A DNA stretch of 64,000 bases. It comes from Rhizobium tibeticum (GTDB lineage: Bacteria; Pseudomonadota; Alphaproteobacteria; Rhizobiales; Rhizobiaceae). The stretch is taken from assembly GCF_900110205.1 (NCBI RefSeq), contig NZ_FOCV01000006.1:1-64000 (forward strand), in the 5' to 3' direction. This document shows positions 18,878-26,665 of this stretch, in pieces. Made by a program: the position numbers and the translations under genes. Under the pieces are notes generated by a model. The model was not told the DNA's origin, searched no databases, and worked only from the letters and a program-made list of their open reading frames with translations. Positions within the stretch are counted from its first letter, which is position 1. Each line of letters opens with the position of its first letter.

Positions 18878-19213
18878 ATGCCAACACCTCATAATCCTCC
18901 GGCCGCTGTGCGGCGTGCGCTGCGCAAGCTGGGCGCAGACATACACGACGCTCGTCGACGTCGCCGCCTGCCTATGGCTGTAGTGGCCGAACGCGCCTTT
19001 ACCTCACGCTCAACGCTTCAGAAGATCGAAGCCGGCGACACCAACGTCAGCATCGGAATCTATGCTGGCGTCCTCCAGGCACTCGGCCTGCTAGATGGGC
19101 TGAGCCAAGTCGCCGACATCAGTAACGACAGCTTCGGGCAGTCTCTGGCCAGTGCGGAACTACCTAAGCACGCTCACCCGAAGCGATCGCCGGGATCGTC
19201 ACGGGATGGCTGA
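18878..19213 (+). CDS. hipB: HipB-like XRE-family antitoxin/regulator
   Basis: A 111-residue XRE-family protein with a helix-turn-helix at about residues 12-70 (ADIHDARRRRRLPM, SRSTLQKIEAGDTNVSIG, VLQALGL). It starts at the ATG at 18878 with AAGG upstream and overlaps the HipA gene by eight bases, the usual arrangement of HipBA-type type II toxin-antitoxin pairs. HipB proteins bind DNA upstream of the operon and neutralise HipA. The C-terminus beyond residue 85 is polar and probably unstructured. It could also be simply an XRE regulator, but the overlap with HipA makes the antitoxin role likely. Confidence 0.85.
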   Translation: MPTPHNPPAAVRRALRKLGADIHDARRRRRLPMAVVAERAFTSRSTLQKIEAGDTNVSIGIYAGVLQALGLLDGLSQVADISNDSFGQSLASAELPKHAHPKRSPGSSRDG

Positions 19214-20453
19214 TTTTGAAGTTCATCTCGACCTTCACGGCCGCACACGTCCGATCGGACTGACGCGGAGCAATCGCGTCCGTGGCGCCGAGACGATCAT
19301 GTTTGAGTATGACCGGGCCTGGCTCGAGGACCCCGACCGCTTCTCGCTAGAGCCCGCTCTAGCTCTGACCCGGGGAGCCTTCGCGCCACCCGCCGGCCTC
19401 GCAACTTTTGGCTCCATTGGCGACTCTGCACCCGATACCTGGGGCCGACGCCTCATGCAACGCTCGGAGCGGCGTACGGCTGAGCGCGACCGCCGGGCCG
19501 TGCGCACTCTGGCCGAAAGCGACTATCTGCTTGGCGTCGCCGACGAGACACGGCTCGGCGCGCTCCGCTTTCGCTGGGTCGGCGAAGAGCAGTTCCGAGC
19601 CCCGATCCGCGCGGGTGTCCCCGCCCTCATTGAGCTCGGCCGCCTGCTGCAGATCACCGAACGTATTCTGCGCGATGAGGAAACTGACGAAGACCTCCAA
19701 CTTATCTTCGCGCCTGGTTCGTCGCTTGGGGGAGCACGCCCGAAGGCCTCTGTCATCGATCTGCATGGCCATCTCTCGATTGCCAAGTTTCCCAAGGAAA
19801 CCGACGACTACAGCATGGAGACATGGGAGGAGATTGCTCTGCGACTGGCTGAACAAGCCGGCATTGTCACGCCCCTCCACGAACTCATCGACGTCGCCGG
19901 AAAGAAGGTCATGCTCTCGCGTCGCTTCGACCGCGATGGTGCCGTCCGGATCCCCTTTTTGTCTGCGATGGCGATGATGGGCGCAAAGGACAGCGAACGC
20001 GGCAGCTACCCGGAGATCGTAGACGCCCTGGCCGAACACGGCGCGCACGGAAAAACCGATGCCCACGCGCTTTTTCGCCGCGTCGCCTTCAATGTACTGA
20101 TTTCCAACGTCGACGACCACCTGCGAAATCACGGCTTTCTGTGGCTCGGCAAAGCCGGTTGGTCGTTGTCCCCTGCCTATGACCTCAATCCAGTGCCTAC
20201 CGACGTCAAAGCGCGCGTCCTGACGACCAACATCGATCTTGATGAAGGCACCTGCTCGCTTGATCTGCTGGAAGAAGCTGCCGGGTTCTTCGCCCTCACG
20301 CTCGCCCAGGCTCGAGCGATCATCAAGGAAGTCGCGACCTCCACCGCGACGTGGCGCGAGACCGCAAAAGCGGTCGGTGCGCGGTCGGCCGAGATCAACC
20401 GCATGGCCAGTGCGTTCGAGCACGATGATTTGCAGCGAGCGCTAGCCCGATGA
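19206..20453 (+). CDS. hipA: HipA-like serine/threonine kinase toxin
   Basis: A 415-residue HipA-family kinase. It has the N-terminal HipA domain (GRTRPIGLTRSNRVRGAE, FGSIGDSAPDTWGRRLM), the phosphate-binding loop GSSLGGARPKA, the lysine in HLSIAKFP, the catalytic segment NVLISNVDDHLRNHGFL and the AYDLNP metal-binding motif. All the usual key residues are present. HipA toxins phosphorylate a translation factor such as an aminoacyl-tRNA synthetase and induce dormancy. The start at 19206 lies inside the end of hipB. The length is close to E. coli HipA. Its exact target cannot be predicted. Confidence 0.92.
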   Translation: MADFEVHLDLHGRTRPIGLTRSNRVRGAETIMFEYDRAWLEDPDRFSLEPALALTRGAFAPPAGLATFGSIGDSAPDTWGRRLMQRSERRTAERDRRAVRTLAESDYLLGVADETRLGALRFRWVGEEQFRAPIRAGVPALIELGRLLQITERILRDEETDEDLQLIFAPGSSLGGARPKASVIDLHGHLSIAKFPKETDDYSMETWEEIALRLAEQAGIVTPLHELIDVAGKKVMLSRRFDRDGAVRIPFLSAMAMMGAKDSERGSYPEIVDALAEHGAHGKTDAHALFRRVAFNVLISNVDDHLRNHGFLWLGKAGWSLSPAYDLNPVPTDVKARVLTTNIDLDEGTCSLDLLEEAAGFFALTLAQARAIIKEVATSTATWRETAKAVGARSAEINRMASAFEHDDLQRALAR

Positions 20454-20675
20454 CCAGAACCCTCCTCCACAGTTTCGATCCGCCCTCGGCCAGCCCGTTC
20501 CCCTTGTTCTGTCATCCGTGAACATCGCAGACAGAGCGGGATACCCGCGATTTCGCGCGTACTCTCTAATCTAATTCGGGCTTCTTGTGAGCCAAGACCA
20601 TCTCCTTCCTTGACTTGTTTCATCTGGTTGAAAACGCCGATAATGATGACTGGGGCGCCCTCATCAAAGAATGAC

Positions 20676-21788
20676 CTAGGGCCTTAAGTCACACGCCATC
20701 TTGTCGGCCTTGTCTAGCAAAGTCTTGGTTTCCTGCATCGCCGCCTCCTTCGCGGACTCCAGATCGAGCCAGCTCTTAGGGCGTTTCTCGGGGGCGGCGC
20801 CTTCCTCGACGACCTCCATGAGAAAGACGCGCACCTGCATATCGGGGCCCGTCGGAGATGTCATCTTGACGATGTCGAGCGGTTTCACCACTCGCGCCCA
20901 TGTTCCGGTCTCCTCCCGCACCTCCCTGATGGCCGTAAACTCAGTCTGCTCGCCGGCTTCGATGTGGCCTTTTGGGAGCACCAGCTTCGAGGGGTTGTCG
21001 GTCGCCCCGACCAGCAGATACTCGCGGCCGAATTTGCCTTTCCTGAAGACGATGCCCCCGGCATGGGTCAGCCCGTCCGGCCTGGCTGCCGGCGCCAGCT
21101 TACTATTCAGTCCCTCTTTCGTGATCACCAGCCAGTATGCTTGCTGGGTTGCTTTGAATCTCTGTTCGACGTAGCGGTACAGGGCGAGCACACACAGCAC
21201 GGCCGCTATCACTGCACGCGTCCGGTCTTCCCTGAAAGCGTAGATCAGTCCGAAGATGGCAAGCGCTACCACGAAGCTGCGGAAGAACTTCGAGTCGGCT
21301 TCGAACCGCTGCACCTGGGCGGGGCCTTCCGGACTTTCGAGCGCCAGCCGTGCCTTGCACCACTGAAACGCGTTAATCGTGTTCTCGGCAGAGAGCTTCT
21401 GAAGGCCCGCTGTCTTCAATTGTTCTGCCTTCGCGACCGCTGCATCAGGGTTGCGGCCGAACAGCAGACGGGTGGGTACCAGCCTGCGCAAGAGCTTCGG
21501 AGAAAGCCTTTCTCCCTTAAATAGCCTTTTCGTTTGGGCGAGATCGGTCAACTTCCGCGTTCGATCGTCGACCCATTCGTCCAGCATGGCGCCGATCAGA
21601 AAGATGAAATGGCCGAGGAAATAGCTGACGAACAGGAAAACGCCCCACCCGACTTCGTTGGTTTCCGGGAACAGGGTGGAGTCATCGGGAACAAGTTCCC
21701 GTCCGAGATACGCGACGAACATTCCCGGCAGGATGATCGAGAAGAATTCGACCAGCCCAATGAAAAACTTCTGCGGTTCGAAGTTCAT
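20676..21788 (-). CDS. Membrane-anchored NUDIX hydrolase
   Basis: A 370-residue protein. Hydrophobic segments lie at about residues 8-27 and 43-65, and a hydrophobic pair at about 173-205. The C-terminal Nudix domain (about 240-350) has a full Nudix box: GHIEAGE, seven residues, then REVREETGT. NUDIX enzymes hydrolyse nucleoside diphosphates linked to another moiety. Fusion to a membrane part is uncommon and resembles membrane effectors of nucleotide-based stress or defence systems. The ATG at 21788 follows a GGTGGG site. It converges with hipA and is close to an IS6 element. Substrate unknown. Confidence 0.75.
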   Translation of the reverse strand: MNFEPQKFFIGLVEFFSIILPGMFVAYLGRELVPDDSTLFPETNEVGWGVFLFVSYFLGHFIFLIGAMLDEWVDDRTRKLTDLAQTKRLFKGERLSPKLLRRLVPTRLLFGRNPDAAVAKAEQLKTAGLQKLSAENTINAFQWCKARLALESPEGPAQVQRFEADSKFFRSFVVALAIFGLIYAFREDRTRAVIAAVLCVLALYRYVEQRFKATQQAYWLVITKEGLNSKLAPAARPDGLTHAGGIVFRKGKFGREYLLVGATDNPSKLVLPKGHIEAGEQTEFTAIREVREETGTWARVVKPLDIVKMTSPTGPDMQVRVFLMEVVEEGAAPEKRPKSWLDLESAKEAAMQETKTLLDKADKMACDLRP

Positions 21789-21821
21789 TGCCCACCCCTG
21801 TCGTAACCACGTTCTCGCAGG

Positions 21822-21845
21822 TAGCAAATATATTACACGTTGCTA
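21822..21845. promoter_or_regulatory. Inverted repeat upstream of the NUDIX gene
   Basis: TAGCAA (21822-21827) and TTGCTA (21840-21845) form a dyad with 12 bases between. The flanks extend the symmetry imperfectly (GTTCTCGCA on the left, GTGAGCGAAC on the right). It lies 34-57 bases upstream of the start at 21788, a plausible operator position. Confidence 0.4.
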
Positions 21846-21983
21846 ATGTGAGCGAACTGTTTGCAGTGGCAATCACTTAGTCCAGAGCTTCATCGCTTAG
21901 GTATCTTGGCGGGGCGATTCTTTGCAGACGACGCCAACACGTCACTGATTCAAGAGCCGACAGTTCGGCGAATACATGATAAA

Positions 21984-22880
21984 GGGCTCTGTTGCAAATT
22001 TCCATTTTGGTCATAATGGCCATGGCCGTTGGTTGGGACGTCGATTACCTGGCAGCCCCGCGGTTCTCGAGACTCTGAGCGAGCAGTGCTACTGCCTCCG
22101 TCAGCACGCTTGGTCCGATGCCGAAGGCACGTTCAACAATGCGTGCTTCTCCACGGATGTCGCCCGTTAGGTTGAAAATCGCAGCCTGTCCTTTGCGCAA
22201 AGCGCGCATGACCTCGAAACCTTTGATCGTCGCATAGGCCGTTTTCAGTGTCTTGAACCCTCTCACCGGTTTGATCAGTTGCTTCAGCTTGCCGTGATCG
22301 GCCTCAACGACGTTGTTCAGATATTTGACCTGTCGGTGCACGAGTTCTACGGGACATTTGCTTTCGGCCTTCAATTGCGCAATGGCGATGCCATAAGTCG
22401 GGGCCTTGTCGGTGTTGATGACAGTTGGCTTTTCCCAGTCCTTCAGGCCATTCAAAGCCTTGCCGAGAAAGCGTTTGGCCGCTTTGGCATTGCGGGTCGG
22501 GGACAGATAAAAATCGATCGTCTTGCCGAATTTGTCGACGGCCCGGTAAAGATACGTCCATTGTCCACGGACTTTCACATAGGTTTCATCAACGCGCCAA
22601 CTCGTTGACTGCGGCCGGCGCCAGTGCCAGCGTAACCGCTTTTCAATCTCCGGCGCATATCTCTGAACCCAACGATAAATCGTGGAATGGTCGACTGGCA
22701 CACCTCGTTCGCCCATTTGCTCAAGGTCACGGTAGCTGACCCCATAGCGGCAATACCATCGCACCGCCCACAAAATCACTTCACCCTGAAAATGACGCCA
22801 CTTGAAATCGCTCATCAATAGTCTCGCTGAAAATCTTCGGCGCTCTTTCCGACATCAACGGGATTTTTGCAACAGAGCCC
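21984..22880 (-). mobile_element. IS6-family insertion sequence
   Basis: An 897-base element bounded by perfect 15-base inverted repeats GGGCTCTGTTGCAAA (21984-21998 and 22866-22880 in reverse) and encoding one IS6/IS26-type transposase on the minus strand. The eight bases on either side differ (ATGATAAA on the left, AATCTACT on the right), so no target duplication is visible. Absence of a duplication is usual when an IS6 element has mediated a deletion or cointegrate. It sits in the middle of the toxin-antitoxin and gene-fragment region. Confidence 0.92.
22045..22815 (-). CDS. tnpA: IS6-family transposase
   Basis: A 256-residue DDE transposase. The catalytic triad is visible: Asp in WRVDETYVKV, Asp in VINTDKAPTY and Glu in VVEADHGKLK. 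The N-terminus has FKWRHF and YCRYGVSYRDLEQM, a DNA-binding region characteristic of IS6/IS26. The ATG at 22815 begins about 65 bases inside the right-hand terminal repeat, and the frame stops 47 bases before the left one. It is full length, so the element is probably still active. It mobilises by replicative cointegrate formation. Confidence 0.95.
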   Translation of the reverse strand: MSDFKWRHFQGEVILWAVRWYCRYGVSYRDLEQMGERGVPVDHSTIYRWVQRYAPEIEKRLRWHWRRPQSTSWRVDETYVKVRGQWTYLYRAVDKFGKTIDFYLSPTRNAKAAKRFLGKALNGLKDWEKPTVINTDKAPTYGIAIAQLKAESKCPVELVHRQVKYLNNVVEADHGKLKQLIKPVRGFKTLKTAYATIKGFEVMRALRKGQAAIFNLTGDIRGEARIVERAFGIGPSVLTEAVALLAQSLENRGAAR

Positions 22881-23494
22881 AATCTACTGCTTGCAATACG
22901 GCCTGTGACGATACCGTCTGCGTAATCGATATCGGCAACTTCTCATTGTGCAAGTATCATTACAAGCTTCCGCCGATCCCGCCCCTCCGGTCACGAGGTT
23001 CAACCCAACCAGCCAACTTAGTGTTCTCATATGCAATCCTTCGCCCCCGGGACGACCAATGCCGCCGGAGTGCAATTCGAGATCGGCATTATCGAGGCAG
23101 CGTCGACTTATTGCATGCTTACCCCATGGCATGGTGAAAAGCTTTTGACCGCTTCTGTGAAGGGCTTCGGAAGAGGCTATCGTCGCCTGTCGACCCAAAC
23201 CCGCCACACATTCCATGATCCAAAAGGACCATGCCACACATTCTATGACCCAGAAGAAAATGAGTGGGTTGCGGAGGTGAAACAGCGTCGAGCGAAGTTT
23301 CAGCTGCTTGACCCAAGAGCCGACGTTGGCGGACTTCGTGGTCTGGCGCGTTGGTTGGCTTCTAGGTTCGGCGCTTATCAAATTTGATTTGACTCCTACA
23401 CCTACATACTAATTGGTCAGCGTTGGGCGGAGGTAAACTCCCCGGGAAAACGAGCTTCGTATGTTCAGAGTCCGTTATCCGAAAGGAGGACGCC
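22881..23494 (+). other. Gap with IS junction and short direct repeats
   Basis: From the IS end to the next gene I see no gene I can name. The only structure is the 30-base-period direct repeat at 23203-23256. Several open frames cross the repeat but none has a good start site or a recognised family. The region may be scar tissue of past insertions. Confidence 0.4.
23203..23256. repeat. Imperfect direct repeat, 30-base period
   Basis: GCCACACATTCCATGATCCA and the matching GCCACACATTCTATGACCCA begin at 23203 and 23233. Over 24 bases they differ at three positions. Both units read in frame as HTF(H/Y)DP on the plus strand. Confidence 0.6.
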
Positions 23495-23815
23495 TTGCCT
23501 AGATCATCGTTGTTCCTGTCGCTAGCGCTGTCTGTCGGCCTGTCCGTCACATCAATATCCTTGCCGACCGAAGCCAGCGCACAGACCCATATTTCCATCA
23601 GCGTTGGTACCAATCTCAATAGAGGCCGAGGGATTAGCTGTAGTCAGGGGGAGAGGCTGCTCCGCAACCGCGGATTTAGGGATGTCAGGCGGATCGACTG
23701 CCGTGGTCGTTTCTTCGTTTATCGTGCCTGGAGGGGCAGTAGCCGGTTCGAGATTGCCATACGGCAGCGCGATGGCCGCGTTGTAGATATGCGCCGCATC
23801 AGTGGAAGGCGATAG
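23495..23815 (+). CDS. Small secreted basic protein with TTG start
   Basis: A 106-residue protein with a signal peptide (residues about 3-28, ending ASA before QTHISISVG) and a short basic mature part containing CSQGERLLRNRGFRDVRRIDC and FVYRAWRGSSRFEIAIRQ. Two cysteines may form a disulfide. The start is TTG at 23495: AGGAGG lies at 23484-23489 at ideal spacing, and no ATG in this frame gives a signal peptide. Similar small RGFRDVR-type secreted proteins occur in rhizobia without assigned function. It stands alone among gene fragments. Confidence 0.6.
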   Translation: MPRSSLFLSLALSVGLSVTSISLPTEASAQTHISISVGTNLNRGRGISCSQGERLLRNRGFRDVRRIDCRGRFFVYRAWRGSSRFEIAIRQRDGRVVDMRRISGRR

Positions 23816-24139
23816 CGCGAAGAAAATGAGATTGGCGATCTCTACGCGATAAGTGATGCTTGCCCGGTTTTGGCGCATTTCAGCCACGTTCGTCGTCAGC
23901 GCTCGGCCCGAAGCGGTCACCCCTAGACTTCGGCATGTCCGCGATCTACTTTGATGCTTGGTGAGCCTGACATTGCATCAGGTCTCAGCCCCTCGCATCG
24001 CCTGCCGCAAGAATTGCGGTTCGGACCTGCGCTTCAGCCCTCACATTGCGGGCTGGGCTCGCTTCAGCGAGGTCCGCGCCCAATCACTGTCCCTACCGAA
24101 CGATTCCCGTGCACCGGTACGTCGTGGAATGGTGACGGC
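23816..24139 (+). other. Gap without intact gene
   Basis: No gene was recognised. The right end borders the broken SRAP fragment; sequence leftward of its LIPIS segment no longer matches the family, so the missing C-terminal half was probably deleted or replaced here. Confidence 0.35.
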
Positions 24140-24466
24140 ATGGGGGATCGCGCCCGACCGAGATCGGGATCAGGCAGCGGTAGCGCGGGTCAACGACCAG
24201 ATGTTCCCACATCGGGTTTGTGAGGTCCGCGACCAGCCCAATCCGGCCGGGCGTTTCCCCGTCCAGGCGCATTCCCTGGTGTGGCGCGGGAAGCCCCAGG
24301 GCATAGATTTGAGTAGACGACGACCATCTCTCTCGAAAACGATCAGACCCGGTCTCCCCTCGACTGTCTCGGTCTCGGTCGGCAGACTGATCGTTGGCGG
24401 ATCGTCAACACCAAAATGCGCGGCGATCTCGTCGATCGTTCGGGCGACTGCGAAAAGCCTGGACAT
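24140..24466 (-). pseudogene. N-terminal fragment of an SRAP (SOS-response peptidase-like) gene
   Basis: The minus strand from 24466 encodes MSRLFAVARTIDEIAAHFGV, then VEGRPGLIVFERDGRRLL and SMPWGFPRHTRE, the N-terminal half of the SRAP-like proteins found in rhizobia. Near 24200 the frame changes, and the expected LVVDPRYRCLIPIS continues in another frame to about 24150, after which homology is lost. The usual remaining part (about 100 residues) is absent. SRAP proteins crosslink abasic sites in single-stranded DNA; this variant already lacks the canonical second-position cysteine (MSRLF, not MCGRF). Clearly a fragment. Confidence 0.72.
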
Positions 24467-24501
24467 GGGTTCGCCTCACTGAAAATTCGCGCCAGACTGT
24501 T

Positions 24502-24796
24502 ATGGCACAGAACATCGTTGGGGTCGCATCCGCCGATCTGCAGACCCTCACGTTCGGACGCTTCAAAGGACTTGGGTTCGACCGCGTCGTCATCTATCCC
24601 ACGCAGGAGATGGTAGCCTGGCTTAAAGATGCGCGGCGCGCGTTAGAAACCCACGCGCGCCAAACTTTACGTTGCCCTCACATGCGCCCGGCATGTGGTG
24701 GCCGTAGTGCATGACCTCACCGAGGGTAGGGAAATTCCCGGTTTTTTCGGTCTTTCAATAGCAGAATCCTGCCAAATTTCTTTGAAGAATTCTTAA
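24502..24796 (+). pseudogene. C-terminal fragment of a UvrD-type helicase
   Basis: The plus strand reads LTFGRFKGLGFDRVVIYPT and then MVAWLKDARRAL, and after a frame change near 24650 RAKLYVALTCARHVVAVVHD. This is the order of motifs near the C-terminus of UvrD/PcrA-like superfamily 1 helicases (KGLxFDRVxIYPT, then the motif VI region normally YVAxTRARH). The motif VI arginine is a cysteine here (TCARH). No N-terminal ATPase domain precedes it. Hence a truncated, frameshifted remnant. Confidence 0.65.
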
Positions 24797-24810
24797 GAAA
24801 ATCATAATTA

Positions 24811-24854
24811 TGTTCCAAATTTTTCTTGATCAAAATTGCATGAAATTTGGAACA
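24811..24854. promoter_or_regulatory. AbiE operator-like inverted repeat
   Basis: TGTTCCAAATTT (24811-24822) and AAATTTGGAACA (24843-24854) form a perfect 12-base inverted repeat with 20 bases between, inside a markedly AT-rich stretch. AbiEi antitoxins are known to bind inverted repeats upstream of their own operon. The right arm contains the proposed -35 element. Confidence 0.75.
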
Positions 24855-24875
24855 AATTGCATTCACCTTTATATT
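24847..24875 (+). promoter_or_regulatory. Candidate abiE promoter
   Basis: TTGGAA (24847-24852) and TATATT (24870-24875) with 17-base spacing. The -35 lies within the right arm of the inverted repeat, and the -10 ends 24 bases before the ATG. Confidence 0.55.
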
Positions 24876-24899
24876 TTAGTATGGTAGGTTGCAGGAGCC

Positions 24900-25493
24900 A
24901 TGGTCATGACGAAGTTACAGGAACTCAAAAGACATCTGCGATCCGGCAAGGTCTACCGGCGGGAGGACCTCGCGCAATGGTCGTCATCGGTCGATCGGCA
25001 CCTGCAACATCTCCTTGCTGAAGGATACCTGACCAAACTATCGACCGGTGTGTATCACCGGCCGAAGCAGACGGCGTTCGGGAAGGCCCCGGCCGAAGAT
25101 AACGCCCTCGTCGAGGCTTTCCTAAAAGACGACCGCTATCTCGTCACTTCGCCCAATGCCTATAACAGCTTGGGTGTCGGAGCGACGCAGCTCTATAACA
25201 AGACGGTCGTTTACAACCATAAGCGCCACGGCAACTTCACACTTGGCGGGCGAGAGTTCGAGTTCCGCAAGAAACCGGCGTTCCCCAAAACCCTGACCAA
25301 GGAGTTTTTGCTGGTCGACCTAGTCAATAATCTCGACCATCTGGCCGAGGACCGTGAACAGGTACTGGCCCGCGTGAAAGAGCGTGCGCTACAGGGCAAC
25401 CGCAGCGCCCTCAACCGTGCCGCCAAGGAATACGGTATGGTGCGCACACGGAAGTTCTTCAACGGACTCGCAGCAGATACGCATGCCGGTTGA
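24900..25493 (+). CDS. abiEi: AbiEi-family antitoxin (type IV toxin-antitoxin)
   Basis: A 197-residue protein of the DUF6088/AbiEi type. The N-terminus is a winged helix (RSGKVYRREDLAQW, LQHLLAEGYLTKLSTGVYHRP) that should bind the operon's own operator; the rest carries YLVTSPNAYNSLGVG and a helical C-terminus. It has a GGAG site five bases before the ATG at 24900 and overlaps the toxin gene by 11 bases. AbiE systems abort phage infection and stabilise plasmids. The dyad upstream supports autoregulation. Confidence 0.88.
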   Translation: MVMTKLQELKRHLRSGKVYRREDLAQWSSSVDRHLQHLLAEGYLTKLSTGVYHRPKQTAFGKAPAEDNALVEAFLKDDRYLVTSPNAYNSLGVGATQLYNKTVVYNHKRHGNFTLGGREFEFRKKPAFPKTLTKEFLLVDLVNNLDHLAEDREQVLARVKERALQGNRSALNRAAKEYGMVRTRKFFNGLAADTHAG

Positions 25494-26427
25494 TTTCCTG
25501 CATAACCATAAGGATTTCGCATCCCTGCTGCGCATCGTCGCCGAGGAGATGAAGGTGCAACCCGTGCTGGTTGAGAAGGACTATTGGATCATGCACTGCC
25601 TTTATGGCCTGCAGCAGCAGGGCATGGCGTTCGAGCTGAAAGGGGGCACATCGCTCTCCAAAGGATACCGGATCATCAACCGCTTCTCGGAGGATATCGA
25701 TATCCGCATCGAGCCTCCGGCTGCGATGGATGTCAAAACCGGCTCCAATCATGATAAGCCCGCCCACCGGGAAAGCCGCAGGGCATTCTATGATTGGCTG
25801 GCTGCGACGATTACGATCGACGGCATTCAAAGCATCGAGCGCGATCCGGGATTCGACAACGAGAGCTATCGCAGCGGAGGCATCCGCCTCTATTATCCTG
25901 AGACGACCGGTACGAAATCGGTGCTCAAAGACGGCGTGCTGCTGGAGGCCGGATTCGATACGGTTGCTCCCAATATCGACAAGGACATCAGTTCCTGGGC
26001 TTACGATTTTGCGTCATCGCGCGTCGAGCTGATCGACAATCGCGCGCTGGCCGTGCCCTGCTACGAACCCGGCTACACCTTGGTGGAAAAGCTCCAGACC
26101 ATTTCCACGAAATATCGCAAGCAGCAGGAAACCGGGCAGTTCCCCGCCAATTTCCTCCGGCACTGTTGCGATGTCTACTGCCTGCTGGACCAACCGGACG
26201 TGCAAGCGTTCATCGGCACGGAAGCCTATCTCACCCATAAGGCCCGGCGCTTTCCGAAGCTCGACAATCCGGATATCGCCAATAATCCGGCGTTCAGCCT
26301 TTCCGACCCCGAGATATTCGCTCTCTACGAAAGCGCTTATGAACGGACCGCGCCGCTCTATTATCACGGCAGGCCCAGCCTGAAGGAGATCCTCGCGCGC
26401 ATCCGTTCATACGCAGATCTCCTCTAG
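25483..26427 (+). CDS. abiEii: AbiEii nucleotidyltransferase toxin
   Basis: A 314-residue member of the AbiEii/AbiGii family. The nucleotidyltransferase motif I is visible as ELKGGTSLSKGY followed by RFSEDIDIRI, whose aspartates bind metal. KDYWI and DKAPTY-like elements are absent from this region, as expected. The start at 25483 lies within the antitoxin gene, so the two are translationally coupled. AbiEii inhibits growth, with GTP-dependent nucleotide transfer proposed. All active-site residues appear intact, so the pair is probably functional. Confidence 0.9.
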   Translation: MPVDFLHNHKDFASLLRIVAEEMKVQPVLVEKDYWIMHCLYGLQQQGMAFELKGGTSLSKGYRIINRFSEDIDIRIEPPAAMDVKTGSNHDKPAHRESRRAFYDWLAATITIDGIQSIERDPGFDNESYRSGGIRLYYPETTGTKSVLKDGVLLEAGFDTVAPNIDKDISSWAYDFASSRVELIDNRALAVPCYEPGYTLVEKLQTISTKYRKQQETGQFPANFLRHCCDVYCLLDQPDVQAFIGTEAYLTHKARRFPKLDNPDIANNPAFSLSDPEIFALYESAYERTAPLYYHGRPSLKEILARIRSYADLL

Positions 26428-26665
26428 CGATCCATGCAGTCCGACTGACCTTCCGCCAGACCTCATGGTCTAAGCGTCGGCGGCAAGCCTTCGGTGTGCG
26501 TGATGCGGTTTTGGCGACGCGACAAATGTCGATCACCACTGCGATTGGAAAGCGGCGGCGTCTAGGTTAGCCGGTCAATGGCTCCGCTGCTCGCGCTTAC
26601 CAAAGAGCCACGATCGGTCCCGCTCGCTGCATCCGCACGAGAACTCGTCAGGGATTTGGCAGTGC

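Noticed and set aside
19359..20423. Long 354-codon open frame on the minus strand opposite hipA
   Set aside because: It lies entirely opposite a well-supported HipA gene, has no ribosome site or family motif, and such shadows are common at high GC.
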